Below are positions 24,685-32,809 of a DNA stretch of 38,978 nucleotides, one piece after another. This DNA comes from a bacterium (lineage in GTDB: Bacteria > Bacillota > Clostridia > Oscillospirales > Oscillospiraceae). Made by a program: the position numbers and the translations under genes. Each line of letters starts with the position of its first letter. The stretch's first letter is position 1. The notes under the pieces are model-generated. The model saw nothing but the letters and a program-made list of their open reading frames with translations. It was not told the origin of the DNA and did not search any database. The stretch lies in contig SFQY01000029.1 in the NCBI GenBank assembly GCA_004562395.1, positions 1 to 38,978 of the forward strand, written 5' to 3'.

Positions 24685-25620
24685 TTGAACAATATTATCT
24701 GCATCGCCGGACCCACAGCTTCCGGGAAGACGGCTCTGGCGGTGGAGCTGGCAAAGGAATTAAACGGCGAAGTGGTCTCCTGCGACTCCATGCAGGTGTA
24801 TAAGCGCATGGACATCGGCACCGCCAAGCCCACCCGGGAGGAAATGCAGGGGATCCCCCACCACATGATCGATGTGGCGGAGCCGGAGGAGGATTTTTCC
24901 GTCAGCCGCTACTGCGAGATGGCCGCTCCCATTGTGGACGATATTCTCAGCCGGGGCAAAACCGCCGTCATCGCGGGAGGCACGGGACTTTATATGGACT
25001 CCCTGATCCGGGGCAACGCCTTCGCCCCCTTCCCCTCCACCGGAGTCCGGGAACGGCTGGAACATCAGGCAGACGCGGAGGGGATGGAAGCCATGCTCTC
25101 CCGGCTGCGGTCCGTCGATCCGGAAGCCGCCGCCCGGCTGCACCTGTCGGACCGCAAACGTATCCTGAGAGCGCTGGAGGTATTCCTGGAAACGGGAGAA
25201 ACCATCACGGACCACAACCGCCGGACTCAGACCATACCGCCCAGATACCGGCCGCTGTGGCTGGGTCTGGACTTTGCGGACCGGGCACAGCTGTACCGCA
25301 GGATCGATGCGCGGGTGGGTCTGATGCTGGAAATGGGGCTGGTGAAGGAAATCCAGGACCTTCTGGCCAGCGGCATTCCGGCAAAAGCCACCTCCCTGCA
25401 GGCCATCGGCTACAAGGAATTCGTGGCCGCTCTGAATGGAGAAGGTACCCTGGAGGAAGCCGCCGATCAGGTCCGGCAATCCTCCCGCCGCTACGCCAAA
25501 CGGCAGCTGACCTGGTTCCGCCGGAACCAAAGCATCCACTGGCTCACCCGGTCCCCCGGGGAGGAAGGGGAAGAAATAATTGCCCGGGCCCGACAGGTTC
25601 TTCGGGAATTTGACAACTGA
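24685..25620 (+). CDS. miaA: tRNA dimethylallyltransferase
   Basis: MiaA transfers a dimethylallyl group to A37 of tRNAs reading UNN codons, making the substrate of MiaB. The start is the TTG at 24685, 7 bases after AAGGAGGT; 311 residues. The P-loop GPTASGKT is at residues 9-16, followed by SCDSMQVYKRMDIGTAKP and the AGGTGLYMDSL motif. The Trp-rich end RRYAKRQLTWFRRN is typical. An in-frame ATG further upstream lies in the mobile repeat and is not the start. hfq follows after 44 bases, a common partnership. Confidence 0.96.
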   Translation: MNNIICIAGPTASGKTALAVELAKELNGEVVSCDSMQVYKRMDIGTAKPTREEMQGIPHHMIDVAEPEEDFSVSRYCEMAAPIVDDILSRGKTAVIAGGTGLYMDSLIRGNAFAPFPSTGVRERLEHQADAEGMEAMLSRLRSVDPEAAARLHLSDRKRILRALEVFLETGETITDHNRRTQTIPPRYRPLWLGLDFADRAQLYRRIDARVGLMLEMGLVKEIQDLLASGIPAKATSLQAIGYKEFVAALNGEGTLEEAADQVRQSSRRYAKRQLTWFRRNQSIHWLTRSPGEEGEEIIARARQVLREFDN

Positions 25621-25664
25621 AACATGCTAGCATATGTACATCCTCAAAGAAAGAAGGTATACAT

Positions 25665-25895
25665 ATGTCTGAAGCAGTAAATTTACAGGAGGCCATTCTC
25701 AAGGAGGTCCGCCGGGACAAGGTTCCCGTGACCCTGTTCCTGATGAACGGCTTCCAGCTCCGGGGAACGATCACGGGCTATGACAGCTTTGTGGTGGTTC
25801 TGGTGACCGATGGCAAGCAGCAGATGATCTACAAGCACGCCATCTCCACCCTGGCCCCCATGAAGCCTCTGAAAGCCGCAGCAGTCACTGTGTAA
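25665..25895 (+). CDS. hfq: RNA chaperone Hfq
   Basis: Hfq is a hexameric Sm-like protein that binds small RNAs and mRNAs. The 76-residue protein has the Sm1 region (KVPVTLFLMNGFQLRGTITG) and the Sm2 motif Y56-K57-H58 in IYKHAISTL. Conserved Q8 is present at the proximal RNA-binding face. The GAAGG site is 7 bases before the ATG. It follows miaA as in many bacteria and is closed by its own terminator. Confidence 0.97.
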   Translation: MSEAVNLQEAILKEVRRDKVPVTLFLMNGFQLRGTITGYDSFVVVLVTDGKQQMIYKHAISTLAPMKPLKAAAVTV

Positions 25896-25899
25896 CGCG

Positions 25900-25935
25900 A
25901 AAGGGCAACGGAGCATTTTCCGCTGCCCTTTTGCG
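25900..25935 (+). terminator. hfq terminator
   Basis: Stem AAAGGGCA (25900-25907) with TGCCCTTT (25924-25931), inner CGG/CCG pairs and a loop, then TGCG and a short T-stretch. It starts 4 bases after the hfq stop. Confidence 0.8.
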
Positions 25936-26017
25936 TTTCTTAATGAAAATGGAAAGTTGAAAATTACGGAATCGCTTCGCGATATGTTTTTTGATTGATG
26001 GCTGCCAAAATCGTCAG

Positions 26018-26165
26018 GTAAATGATCGTTTATGCTTCGTTGGTTACTGCGCACCCACAAGGCTCCCTCTGATGAGGGAGCTGTCGCGAAGCGACTGAGG
26101 GAGAGAAAACGTTCCGACAGCCCCCTCGTCAGAGGGGGCCTTGGGGACGCTAAACGATCATTTAC
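26018..26165. repeat. Double-palindrome mobile repeat, family B copy 2
   Basis: A 148-bp element with perfect 15-bp terminal inverted repeats GTAAATGATCGTTTA / TAAACGATCATTTAC. The left module (CCCTCTGATGAGGG stem, then CGCGAAGCG stem, then GAGGGAGAGAAAA) is complete. The right module has lost its inner part, so this is the shortest family B copy. It lies in the 359-base hfq-yggS gap; on its left is only an A/T-rich stretch with no gene. Confidence 0.85.
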
Positions 26166-26254
26166 GCCAGAAAGGATGGCATGGAACTGCACCTTGGCAG
26201 AATACCAGGATTTTCAATTCTCAATATAGAAACTCAGAAAGAAGGCCATATAAC

Positions 26255-26965
26255 ATGAGTATTGCCGAAAACGTCGCCCGGATCCGGGCGGAAATGGAAG
26301 CCGCGGCCCTTGCCTGCGGCAGGGACCCAAAGGAAATCCAGCTCTGCGCCGCCACCAAAATGAACGATGCCGATGCCGTCCGGCAGGCCATCGCCGCGGG
26401 GGTGGACTGCTGCGGCGAAAACCGGGTCCAGGAGCTCACCGCAAAGCTGTCCCAGAACGCCTACGCGGGCGCTCCCGTCCATTTCATCGGCCATCTGCAG
26501 ACCAACAAGGTCCGGCAGGTGGTGGGAAAGGTGTCCCTGATCCAGAGCGTGGACAGCGAGCATCTTCTGCTGGCCATCCAGAAGGAAGCGGCCCGTCAGG
26601 GAATGATTCAGGATATTCTGCTGGAGGTCAACATCGGCCAGGAGGAAAGCAAATCCGGTTTCGGAGCGGAGGATATCCTTCCTCTGGTGGAAAAAGCAGG
26701 GGAATTTCCAAACATATGTATTAAAGGGCTCATGGCAATCCCTCCAATTTCGCATAATTCGGGAGAAAATCTGAAGTTTTTTCAAAAAATGTTCCAATTA
26801 ACTGTTGACATAAAGAAGAAAATAGACGATAATGTCAAGGTGGACTGTTTATCCATGGGCATGTCGGGGGACTTCCCGGACGCCATCGCGTGCGGCAGCA
26901 CAATGATCCGCGTCGGCACCGCCATCTTCGGTGCCAGAAACTATGCCAAGGATTCATCTCAATGA
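26255..26965 (+). CDS. YggS-family pyridoxal phosphate homeostasis protein
   Basis: A PLP-binding protein of the fold-type III alanine racemase N-terminal family that buffers vitamin B6 and affects amino-acid metabolism. The ATG at 26255 follows GAAGG; 236 residues. The PLP lysine is K35 in CAATKMNDADAV. Other family marks are FIGHLQTNKVRQVV, the LLEVNIGQEESKSGF stretch, SMGMSGDFPDAIACGSTMIRVGTAIFG. Its position just upstream of sepF and divIVA matches the conserved ylmE-sepF-divIVA cluster of Gram-positive bacteria. Confidence 0.94.
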   Translation: MSIAENVARIRAEMEAAALACGRDPKEIQLCAATKMNDADAVRQAIAAGVDCCGENRVQELTAKLSQNAYAGAPVHFIGHLQTNKVRQVVGKVSLIQSVDSEHLLLAIQKEAARQGMIQDILLEVNIGQEESKSGFGAEDILPLVEKAGEFPNICIKGLMAIPPISHNSGENLKFFQKMFQLTVDIKKKIDDNVKVDCLSMGMSGDFPDAIACGSTMIRVGTAIFGARNYAKDSSQ

Positions 26966-26994
26966 TGTGAAGATATACTAGGAGGAAACATAGA

Positions 26995-27546
26995 ATGAGC
27001 TTTTGGGATAACGTAAAGAAATTTGCCCAACCCTACGCCGATGATGAATATGACGACTACGACGAGGATGAAGACTACGCCGATGATTATGACGAACCCG
27101 CCGAAGCGCCTTCCCGCCGCAGCACCCGCCGCGCCAGCGCCCCTGCTCCCGCCCCCGCTCCCGAGGAGGAGGATGAGAGCGACGGTTTTGGTTTCGCCCC
27201 GGTGACCTCCGGCGTTTCCGCCGCTCCCGCCACCGGCTTTACCGGTCAGATTCTGAATTCCAGCTCCACCAACAAGCAGGAAGTCGTTCTGTTCCGTCCC
27301 GGCAGCTTCAACGACACCTCCAAAGCCGCCGATGACCTGCGCAACCGCCGGGCCGTAATCGTCAACATGGAAAACGTGGACAAGGCCATGGCCCGCCGGG
27401 TGGTGGACTTCCTCTCCGGCTGTGTCTACGCCCTGGACGGCGACGTGAAGAAGATCGCCCAGTCGGCTTACCTGTTCTGCCCCCACAATATGGATATCGT
27501 GGGCGACCTGGAGACCCTGCAGGCCGAGGTAGAAAGCTATATTTGA
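26995..27546 (+). CDS. sepF: Cell division protein SepF
   Basis: SepF anchors FtsZ to the membrane and shapes the septum. The N-terminal amphipathic start MSFWDNVKKFAQPY is the membrane-binding helix. An acidic Asp/Glu/Tyr stretch (about 15-35) and Pro/Ala linker follow, then the SepF core (about 85-180) with KQEVVLFRPGSFNDTSKAADD and the RRVVDFLSGCVYALDGDVKK helix. The 183-residue length is normal, and a strong AGGAGG precedes the ATG. It starts 29 bases after the yggS-type gene. Confidence 0.95.
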   Translation: MSFWDNVKKFAQPYADDEYDDYDEDEDYADDYDEPAEAPSRRSTRRASAPAPAPAPEEEDESDGFGFAPVTSGVSAAPATGFTGQILNSSSTNKQEVVLFRPGSFNDTSKAADDLRNRRAVIVNMENVDKAMARRVVDFLSGCVYALDGDVKKIAQSAYLFCPHNMDIVGDLETLQAEVESYI

Positions 27547-27634
27547 TATTTTGCACCCGGGCTGACCCCGGCCAAACACCGGAGCCGCTCTGAGGCAGCT
27601 GATAGAACATGACAGATAGGAAGGAGAACATTTT

Positions 27635-28318
27635 ATGTTTACACCGCAGCAAATCGACCAGATTTCCTTTGGCCGGGCAACCTTCGGCGGCTACGATATG
27701 CAGCAGGTTGACGAATTCCTGGAGCCTCTGACCGAGGATTATGTCACCCTTTATAAGGAGAACGCCCTGCTCAAGAGCAAGATGCGCGTTCTGGTCGGCA
27801 AGCTGGAAGAGTACCGCAAGAACGAGGCCTCCATGAAGGAAGCCGTCGTCAACGCCCAGAAGACCTGCGACAAGATGGTTATGGAGGCCGAGGCCAAGTG
27901 TGCCCGGATGCTGTCCTCCGCCAGCGCCGCGGCTGACGCCAGAAACAACGACGCTCTGGTCTCCGCCGAGGATGCCCGGGTGGAAGAGGCCCGCCGGACC
28001 GCCGCCGCCAAGATCGGCGAGCTGCAGGATCAGCTCCGCACCTGCATCCAGGCGCTGGAGCGCATCAAGGGTGCCAACGCCCCCGCCGCAGCCCCCGCCC
28101 CCGTCGCTCCCGTTGCCCCCGTTGCTCCGGCTCCCCGGCCCTCCAGCGATGACGTGGCCGATGAGATCGCCCAGAATGTGGAAGCCATTGTCGGCACCAC
28201 CGTGGATCACGCCCCCAAGGCCGCTCCCAAGCACCCCACCGCCAACGATTCCACCACCAGCAAATTCGCCAGCCTGAACCTGCAGTTTGGCCGCAATTAC
28301 GATCCCAAAAACAAGTAA
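27635..28318 (+). CDS. divIVA: DivIVA-domain cell-division/polarity protein
   Basis: A coiled-coil protein that binds negatively curved membrane and recruits division or polarity factors. The N-terminal DivIVA domain is clear: FTPQQIDQISFGRATFGGYDMQQVDEFL, with the family's lipid-binding segment. A long coiled coil (about 32-145) is followed by a Pro/Ala/Val linker with PVAPVAPVAP and a variable tail. The 227-residue length is ordinary. It is the last gene of the yggS-sepF-divIVA group before the ileS leader. Confidence 0.9.
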   Translation: MFTPQQIDQISFGRATFGGYDMQQVDEFLEPLTEDYVTLYKENALLKSKMRVLVGKLEEYRKNEASMKEAVVNAQKTCDKMVMEAEAKCARMLSSASAAADARNNDALVSAEDARVEEARRTAAAKIGELQDQLRTCIQALERIKGANAPAAAPAPVAPVAPVAPAPRPSSDDVADEIAQNVEAIVGTTVDHAPKAAPKHPTANDSTTSKFASLNLQFGRNYDPKNK

Positions 28319-28342
28319 TTTCTGAAATTCGATATTCCCAAC

Positions 28343-28586
28343 GCCAGGACGAGGACACGAGAAATCGCACACCGTTTCCAGAGAGCTGCCGGCCGGTGCA
28401 AGGCAGCAGACAGGAGCCTTTTTCTTATCACCTCCGAGCAGCGCGCCGAACCAGCAGTAGGCCGCGCCGGGAAGCGCCCGATATCGCGCCTTTGAGTGCC
28501 GGTCCAGGAGGCCGGAACAAGAGTGGTACCGCAGAGGTTTACGCGCCTTTGTCTCTTATTCTGAGACAAGGGCGCCTTCCTTTTTT
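28343..28586 (+). promoter_or_regulatory. T-box riboswitch (isoleucine) upstream of ileS
   Basis: A T-box leader senses uncharged tRNA and controls transcription termination. The Stem I signature CCAGAGAGCTGCC and the distal-loop GGTGCAA are present. The probable specifier codon is ATC at 28427-28429 (in CTTATCACCTCC), matching isoleucine. The conserved T-box AAGAGTGGTACCGC is at 28519-28532. A terminator follows: 13-bp stem 28543-28555 with 28563-28575, then a run of six T. The specifier assignment rests on alignment by eye; the T-box itself is certain. Confidence 0.9.
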
Positions 28587-28620
28587 CGTAACCATTCCAT
28601 CGCAGCCTTATACCGCCAGA

Positions 28621-28834
28621 TAAATGATCGTTTACGTTTCGATGGTTGCTGTGAACGTACAAGGCTCCCTCTGATGAGGGAGCTGTCGCGAAGCGACTGA
28701 GGGAGAGAATATGTTCCGTGTCTTTTCCTGTATTTACCAGGAATGTGAAAGCTTTCAGGCTTTCTCTCCCCCAGTCAGCTTCGCTGACAGCCCCCTCGTC
28801 AGAGGGGGCCTTGGGGACGCTAAACGACCATTTA
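28621..28834. repeat. Double-palindrome mobile repeat, family B copy 3, in the ileS leader
   Basis: A 214-bp copy with ends TAAATGATCGTTTA and TAAACGACCATTTA and both inverted modules present. It lies between the T-box terminator (ends 28586) and the ileS ribosome-binding site (28864). Every ileS message must therefore carry its hairpins in the 5' leader. A spurious ATG reading frame runs through it into ileS. Confidence 0.85.
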
Positions 28835-28878
28835 CACATCAAATTTTGATTGATTTTTCAAATGGAGGTCACATTCCA

Positions 28879-31671
28879 ATGGACTATAAAAACACCATCA
28901 TCACCCCCAAGACCAGCTTCCCCATGAAGGCCGGTCTGCCTGCCCGGGAGCCCGGTATGCTGAAAAGCTGGGAGGAGCAGGACCTATACAACGCCATGCT
29001 GGAAAAGAACCGGGATCTGCCCCCCTTCGTCCTGCATGACGGCCCTCCCTTCTCTAACGGCGATATCCACATGGGCCACGCTCTGAACAAGACCCTGAAG
29101 GATTTTATCGTCCGCAGCCACGCCATGATGGGCTACTACACCCCCTACGTCCCCGGCTGGGACAACCACGGTCTGCCCATTGAGACCGCCATCATCAAAA
29201 AGAGCAAGCTCAACCACAAGGCCATGCCCGTCCCCGAATTCCGGGCTGCCTGTGAGGAGTTCGCCGAGACCTATATCCAGCGCCAGATGGCCGGCTTCAA
29301 GCGTCTGGGCGTGGTGGGCGACTGGGAGCATCCCTACCGCACCATGGACCGGCACTTCGAGGCCCAGGAGGTCAAGGTCTTCGGCCGGATGTTTGACAAG
29401 GGCTACGTCTACAAGGGCCTGAAGCCCGTTTACTGGTGCCCCGTCTGCGCCACCGCCGTGGCCGAGGCCGAGATCGAGTATCACGAGGATCCCTGCACCT
29501 CCGTTTACGTCAAGTTCCCCATGAAGGATGACCTGGGCAAGCTCTCCGGCTTCGACCTGAGCAAGACCTACTTCGTCATCTGGACCACCACCATCTGGAC
29601 CCTGCCCGGCAACATGGCCATCTGCCTGCATCCCCGGGACACCTATGTTCTGGTGAAGGCCGATAACGGCGAGACCTATATCATGGCCGAGGCCCTGATG
29701 GACAAGGTCATGGCCATCGGCGGCTTTGAGAACTATGAAGTCCTGGCCTCCTACCCTGGTTCCTTCTTTGAAAACATGGTGGCCCGGCATCCCTTCCTGG
29801 ACAAGACCTCCCGTCTGGTGCTGGCAGAGTATGTCACCATGGATTCCGGTACCGGCTGTGTCCACACCGCTCCCGGCTTCGGCGCCGACGACTACCAGAC
29901 CTGTATGCGCTACGGCATGGACCTGGTGGTTCCCGTGGACGACTATGGCCGCCACACCGATTACGCTGGTAAGTACGCCGGTATGAAGACCGACGAAAGC
30001 AACCCCGTGATCCTGGCGGATATGAAGGAAAGCGGCGCTCTGTTCGCCTCCGAGGAGATCGTCCACTCCTATCCCCACCACGACCGGTGCAAGAAGCCCA
30101 TCATCTTCCGGGCTACCCCCCAGTGGTTCTGCTCCGTGGATTCGTTCAAGGATGAGGCCGTGGCCGCTGTGGAGAATGTCAAGTGGTATCCTGCCTGGGG
30201 CGGCGACCGGATGATCAGCATGATCCGGGAGCGGGCCGACTGGTGCATCTCCCGTCAGCGCCGCTGGGGCCTGCCCATCCCCGTGTTCTACTGCAAGGAT
30301 TGCGGAAAGCCCGTCTGCACGCCGGAGACCATCGCCCACATCTCCAAGCTGTTCGACGAATTCGGTTCCAACGTCTGGTTTGAGAAGGACGCCTCCGAAC
30401 TGATCCCCGAAGGCCTGACCTGCCCCAACTGCGGCGGTCACAGCGGCTTCGAAAAGGAAACCGACACCCTGGACGGCTGGTTTGACTCCGGCTCCACCCA
30501 TTACGCCTCCCTGATGAAGGATCATCCCGAGCTGTGGCCCGCCGACGTGTATCTGGAAGGCGCGGATCAGTACCGGGGCTGGTTCCAGTCCTCCCTGCTG
30601 ACCTCCGTGGGTGCCCTGGGCAACGGTGCCCCCTTCAAGGAAGTGCTGACCCACGGCTGGACCGTGGACGGCCAGGGCCGGGCCATGCACAAGTCCCTGG
30701 GCAACGGCGTGGATCCTGCCGACCTGATCAAGGAATTCGGCGCGGATATCGTCCGTCTGTGGGCCGGTTCCTCCGACTATCACGCGGACGTGCGCTGCTC
30801 CAAGGAGATTTTCAAGCAGCTGAGCCAGAACTATCTGAAGTTCCGCAATACCGCCCGGTACTGCCTGGGCAACCTGAACGAATTTGATCCCAACAACCTG
30901 GTTCCCGCCGAACAGATGGAGGAGCTGGACCGCTGGGCCCTGACCAAGCTGGGTGAGCTGGTGGATACCTGCCGCAAGGCGTATATGGGCTACGAGTTCC
31001 ACACCGTTTCCCACGCCATCAACGATTTCTGCGTGGTGGAGCTTTCCTCCTTCTATCTGGACATCCTGAAGGACCGGCTGTACTGCGAGGAGAAGAACGG
31101 CCTGCGCCGCCGTTCCGCCCAGACCGCCCTGTTCCTGATCCTGGACGCCATGGCAAAGCTCTTCGCCCCCATCCTGGCCTTCACCTGCGACGAGATCTGG
31201 CAGGCCATGCCCCACCGGGAGGGCGACGATGCCCGCAACGTGCTGCTGAACCAGATGCCCGAGAGCTTCGCCGAGTATGCCCTGGACGAGGCTGCCATGG
31301 ACCGCTGGAACACCGTCATGAAGCTGCGCCAGGATGTCAACGGCGTTCTGGAGAAGGCACGGGCCGACAAGCGCATCGGCAAGGCTCTGGAAGCCCACGT
31401 GACCCTGAAGACCGGGGACGCCGCCCTGAAGGCCTCCTGCGAGGGCGTGAATCTGGCGGAGGTGTGCATCGTTTCCACCTGCACCTGGGATGAGCCTGAG
31501 GAAGGTGCCGAGGTTGCCCAGGGCGACAACTTCCCCGCCCTGACCATCGGCGTCAGCGAAGCCAAGGGTACCAAGTGCCCCCGCTGCTGGATGCACAGCG
31601 AAAACGCCAACGCCGAGGGCCTGTGCCCCCGCTGCGCAGCCGTTGTCGCCAAAATAGACGTGGAATGCTGA
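28879..31671 (+). CDS. ileS: Isoleucyl-tRNA synthetase
   Basis: A class I synthetase charging tRNA-Ile. The ATG at 28879 follows GGAGGT; 930 residues, the bacterial IleS1 type. The HIGH motif is H64-M-G-H67 in NGDIHMGHALNK. The KMSKS loop appears as AMHKSLGN (about 602-609), a variant seen in some Firmicutes. The editing domain (about 190-400) includes WTTTIWTLPGN. A C-terminal zinc finger, CPRC ... CPRC, ends the protein. It is controlled by the isoleucine T-box. Upstream in-frame codons belong to a mobile repeat. Confidence 0.97.
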   Translation: MDYKNTIITPKTSFPMKAGLPAREPGMLKSWEEQDLYNAMLEKNRDLPPFVLHDGPPFSNGDIHMGHALNKTLKDFIVRSHAMMGYYTPYVPGWDNHGLPIETAIIKKSKLNHKAMPVPEFRAACEEFAETYIQRQMAGFKRLGVVGDWEHPYRTMDRHFEAQEVKVFGRMFDKGYVYKGLKPVYWCPVCATAVAEAEIEYHEDPCTSVYVKFPMKDDLGKLSGFDLSKTYFVIWTTTIWTLPGNMAICLHPRDTYVLVKADNGETYIMAEALMDKVMAIGGFENYEVLASYPGSFFENMVARHPFLDKTSRLVLAEYVTMDSGTGCVHTAPGFGADDYQTCMRYGMDLVVPVDDYGRHTDYAGKYAGMKTDESNPVILADMKESGALFASEEIVHSYPHHDRCKKPIIFRATPQWFCSVDSFKDEAVAAVENVKWYPAWGGDRMISMIRERADWCISRQRRWGLPIPVFYCKDCGKPVCTPETIAHISKLFDEFGSNVWFEKDASELIPEGLTCPNCGGHSGFEKETDTLDGWFDSGSTHYASLMKDHPELWPADVYLEGADQYRGWFQSSLLTSVGALGNGAPFKEVLTHGWTVDGQGRAMHKSLGNGVDPADLIKEFGADIVRLWAGSSDYHADVRCSKEIFKQLSQNYLKFRNTARYCLGNLNEFDPNNLVPAEQMEELDRWALTKLGELVDTCRKAYMGYEFHTVSHAINDFCVVELSSFYLDILKDRLYCEEKNGLRRRSAQTALFLILDAMAKLFAPILAFTCDEIWQAMPHREGDDARNVLLNQMPESFAEYALDEAAMDRWNTVMKLRQDVNGVLEKARADKRIGKALEAHVTLKTGDAALKASCEGVNLAEVCIVSTCTWDEPEEGAEVAQGDNFPALTIGVSEAKGTKCPRCWMHSENANAEGLCPRCAAVVAKIDVEC

Positions 31672-31706
31672 TCTTTTCCGCCTGAAAAACCGTCAAGATC
31701 CCCTTT

Positions 31707-31738
31707 CTGGAGTGGCTTTTGCCACTCCAGAACTTTTT
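31707..31738 (+). terminator. ileS terminator
   Basis: Perfect 10-bp stem CTGGAGTGGC / GCCACTCCAG (31707-31716, 31721-31730), loop TTTT, followed by AACTTTTTA. Confidence 0.9.
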
Positions 31739-31760
31739 AGAAAAAAAGCGTGAAAAAAGC

Positions 31761-31788
31761 TTGACAAATGCACTTTCCGTGTTATAAT
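31761..31788 (+). promoter_or_regulatory. Strong tRNA promoter
   Basis: Perfect TTGACA (31761-31766) and TATAAT (31783-31788) with 16 bases between and an extended TG. It lies 20 bases before tRNA-Thr and should drive both tRNA genes. Confidence 0.9.
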
Positions 31789-31808
31789 AAGCATGTTCTG
31801 TTTGAGCC

Positions 31809-31884
31809 GCCGGTATAGCTCAGTTGGTAGAGCAACTGATTTGTAATCAGTAGGTCGGGGGTTCGAGTCCGTCTACCGGCTCCA
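31809..31884 (+). tRNA. tRNA-Thr (TGT)
   Basis: A complete 76-base cloverleaf with CCA encoded. Acceptor arms GCCGGTA / TACCGGC, D-arm AGCTCAGTTGGTAGAGC, anticodon stem ACTGA / TCAGT with loop TTTGTAA (anticodon TGT at 31842-31844), and T-loop GGTTCGAGTCC. First of a two-tRNA transcript. Confidence 0.97.
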
Positions 31885-31913
31885 GACAGGCTCTCAAACA
31901 GTCAAGTGAATAT

Positions 31914-31998
31914 GGGGGAGTTCCCGAGTGGCCAAAGGGGACAGACTGTAAATCTGCTGCGTTTCGCTTCGATGGTTCGAATCCGTCCTCCCCCACCA
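31914..31998 (+). tRNA. tRNA-Tyr (GTA)
   Basis: An 85-base class II tRNA with long variable arm and encoded CCA. Acceptor arms GGGGGAG / CTCCCCC, anticodon GTA at 31948-31950 within CAGACTGTAAATCTG, T-loop GGTTCGAATCC. The accessory island begins directly after it, so the tRNA 3' end could be an integration site, though no second copy of the 3' end is present in the window. Confidence 0.97.
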
Positions 31999-32042
31999 AA
32001 TAAGCACCGTAATTTTGATACCAAGATTACGGTGCTTATTTT
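31999..32042 (+). terminator. Terminator of the tRNA transcript
   Basis: A perfect stem of about 15 bp (AATAAGCACCGTAAT with its complement ending at 32040-32041), 12-base loop and flanking TTTT, starting right after the tRNA-Tyr CCA. Confidence 0.9.
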
Positions 32043-32215
32043 CGTTTATATACGCAAAAACCAGGTTTTTCAATAATTTTGTGTGAAATTCAGAGCCGCT
32101 ACGGTGTTGAGCCGCAGCGGTCATTCTTGTTTATGGGAGGATCGTCACCTTTTTGCGGCTATAAATCGTGTGAAAGATGGGTAATCGTGTGAAAGATGGT
32201 TCTGTATATAGCATC

Positions 32216-32232
32216 GTTCTTTTAGAACTAGT
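32216..32232. promoter_or_regulatory. Operator-like site O1
   Basis: GTTC-TTTTA-GAACTAGT: a half-conserved inverted repeat with the same 5-base centre spacing as the perfect site at 32716. It lies upstream of the probable -10 of the regulator gene. Confidence 0.55.
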
Positions 32233-32284
32233 ACTCACTCTTATGGATTCTGTATGTCTCGCTGCATCCACGATATAATTATTT

Positions 32285-32304
32285 CAGAACGGAAACTAGT
32301 TCTG
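32285..32304. promoter_or_regulatory. Operator-like site O2 at the regulator start site
   Basis: CAGAAC and GTTCTG form an inverted repeat around GGAAACTA, including an ACTAGTTC half-site. It lies 6-25 bases after the TATAAT, over the expected transcription start, the usual place for autorepression. Confidence 0.55.
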
Positions 32305-32319
32305 AAAGGAGGTATTCTC

Positions 32320-32634
32320 GTGGATTTGAGTGCAATCGGCAGCAGAATTAAGGTCGCCAGGGAGCGGAAACATTTAACACAGGAAGATCTGGCCGCCATC
32401 GTCGATCTCAGCCCGACACACATCAGCGTCATCGAGCGTGGTGTAAAACCTCCTAAATTGGCCACTCTGGTCGCTATAGCAAACGCCCTGGATGTATCAG
32501 CGGATACGCTGCTGCAGGATGTTGTGGAGCGGTCTGAGGAAGGTGTTTTCAATGAACTCGCAGCTGACATTATGAAGTTGCCTGTCAAAGAACGAAACAA
32601 AATTATCAATGCCATCCGAGCCTTAACGGAATAA
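32320..32634 (+). CDS. XRE/Cro-CI family transcriptional regulator
   Basis: A 104-residue regulator. The GTG at 32320 sits 6 bases after AAAGGAGGT and is preferred to an upstream ATG that would add 22 residues through the operator. The helix-turn-helix (about 6-59) reads IGSRIKVARERKHLTQEDLA, then SPTHISVIERGVKPPKLATL. A short C-terminal helix (KLPVKERNKIINAIRAL) probably dimerises. GAACTAGT-type inverted repeats lie both before this gene and before the next one, suggesting that it represses itself and the 194-residue neighbour. The gene is closed by a terminator. The target logic is inferred. Confidence 0.88.
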   Translation: MDLSAIGSRIKVARERKHLTQEDLAAIVDLSPTHISVIERGVKPPKLATLVAIANALDVSADTLLQDVVERSEEGVFNELAADIMKLPVKERNKIINAIRALTE

Positions 32635-32641
32635 AGCTGTG

Positions 32642-32670
32642 GAAGGGAGCCGTACGGCTTCCTTCTTTTT
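32642..32670 (+). terminator. Terminator after the XRE gene
   Basis: Stem GAAGGGAGCC / GGCTTCCTTC (one G-U pair), loop GTAC, followed by TTTTT. Confidence 0.85.
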
Positions 32671-32715
32671 TATTTTCCCCCATGATATGACATATTTCGA
32701 CACAGCTTATCGTTT

Positions 32716-32761
32716 ATACTAGTTCTATAGGAACTAGTATCTAATTCTATAAGACTAGTTC
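32716..32761. promoter_or_regulatory. Operator-like sites O3 upstream of the 194-residue gene
   Basis: A perfect inverted repeat with 10-base arms ATACTAGTTC (32716-32725) and GAACTAGTAT (32731-32740) around TATAG. A further half-site ACTAGTTC follows at 32754-32761. A TATACT at 32715-32720 within the first arm could be the -10 of the downstream gene, so a bound repressor would block it. Confidence 0.65.
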
Positions 32762-32809
32762 TAAGCAACTGTGGCCACGGTTGAAGCAACTACAAAAAGG
32801 ATGGTTATT

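Larger units (their letters stand above)
32043..32319. promoter_or_regulatory. Control region of the XRE regulator, with tandem repeat
   Basis: This stretch has no gene. It contains two copies of AATCGTGTGAAAGATGG (32164-32180 and 32183-32199, 19-base period). The likely operators follow, and a TATAAT at 32274-32279 is the probable -10 of the regulator gene; no good -35 was found. The AAAGGAGGT site of the regulator is at 32305-32313. Confidence 0.5.

Noticed and set aside
9322..28834. The dispersed repeats as a CRISPR array
   Set aside because: They are scattered over 20 kb, are 137-214 bp long, palindromic and inverted, with no regular spacers and no cas genes.
31894..32124. Minus-strand frame containing TDSNHRSETQQIYSLSPL
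   Set aside because: This is the antisense translation of tRNA-Tyr, a well-known false protein prediction.
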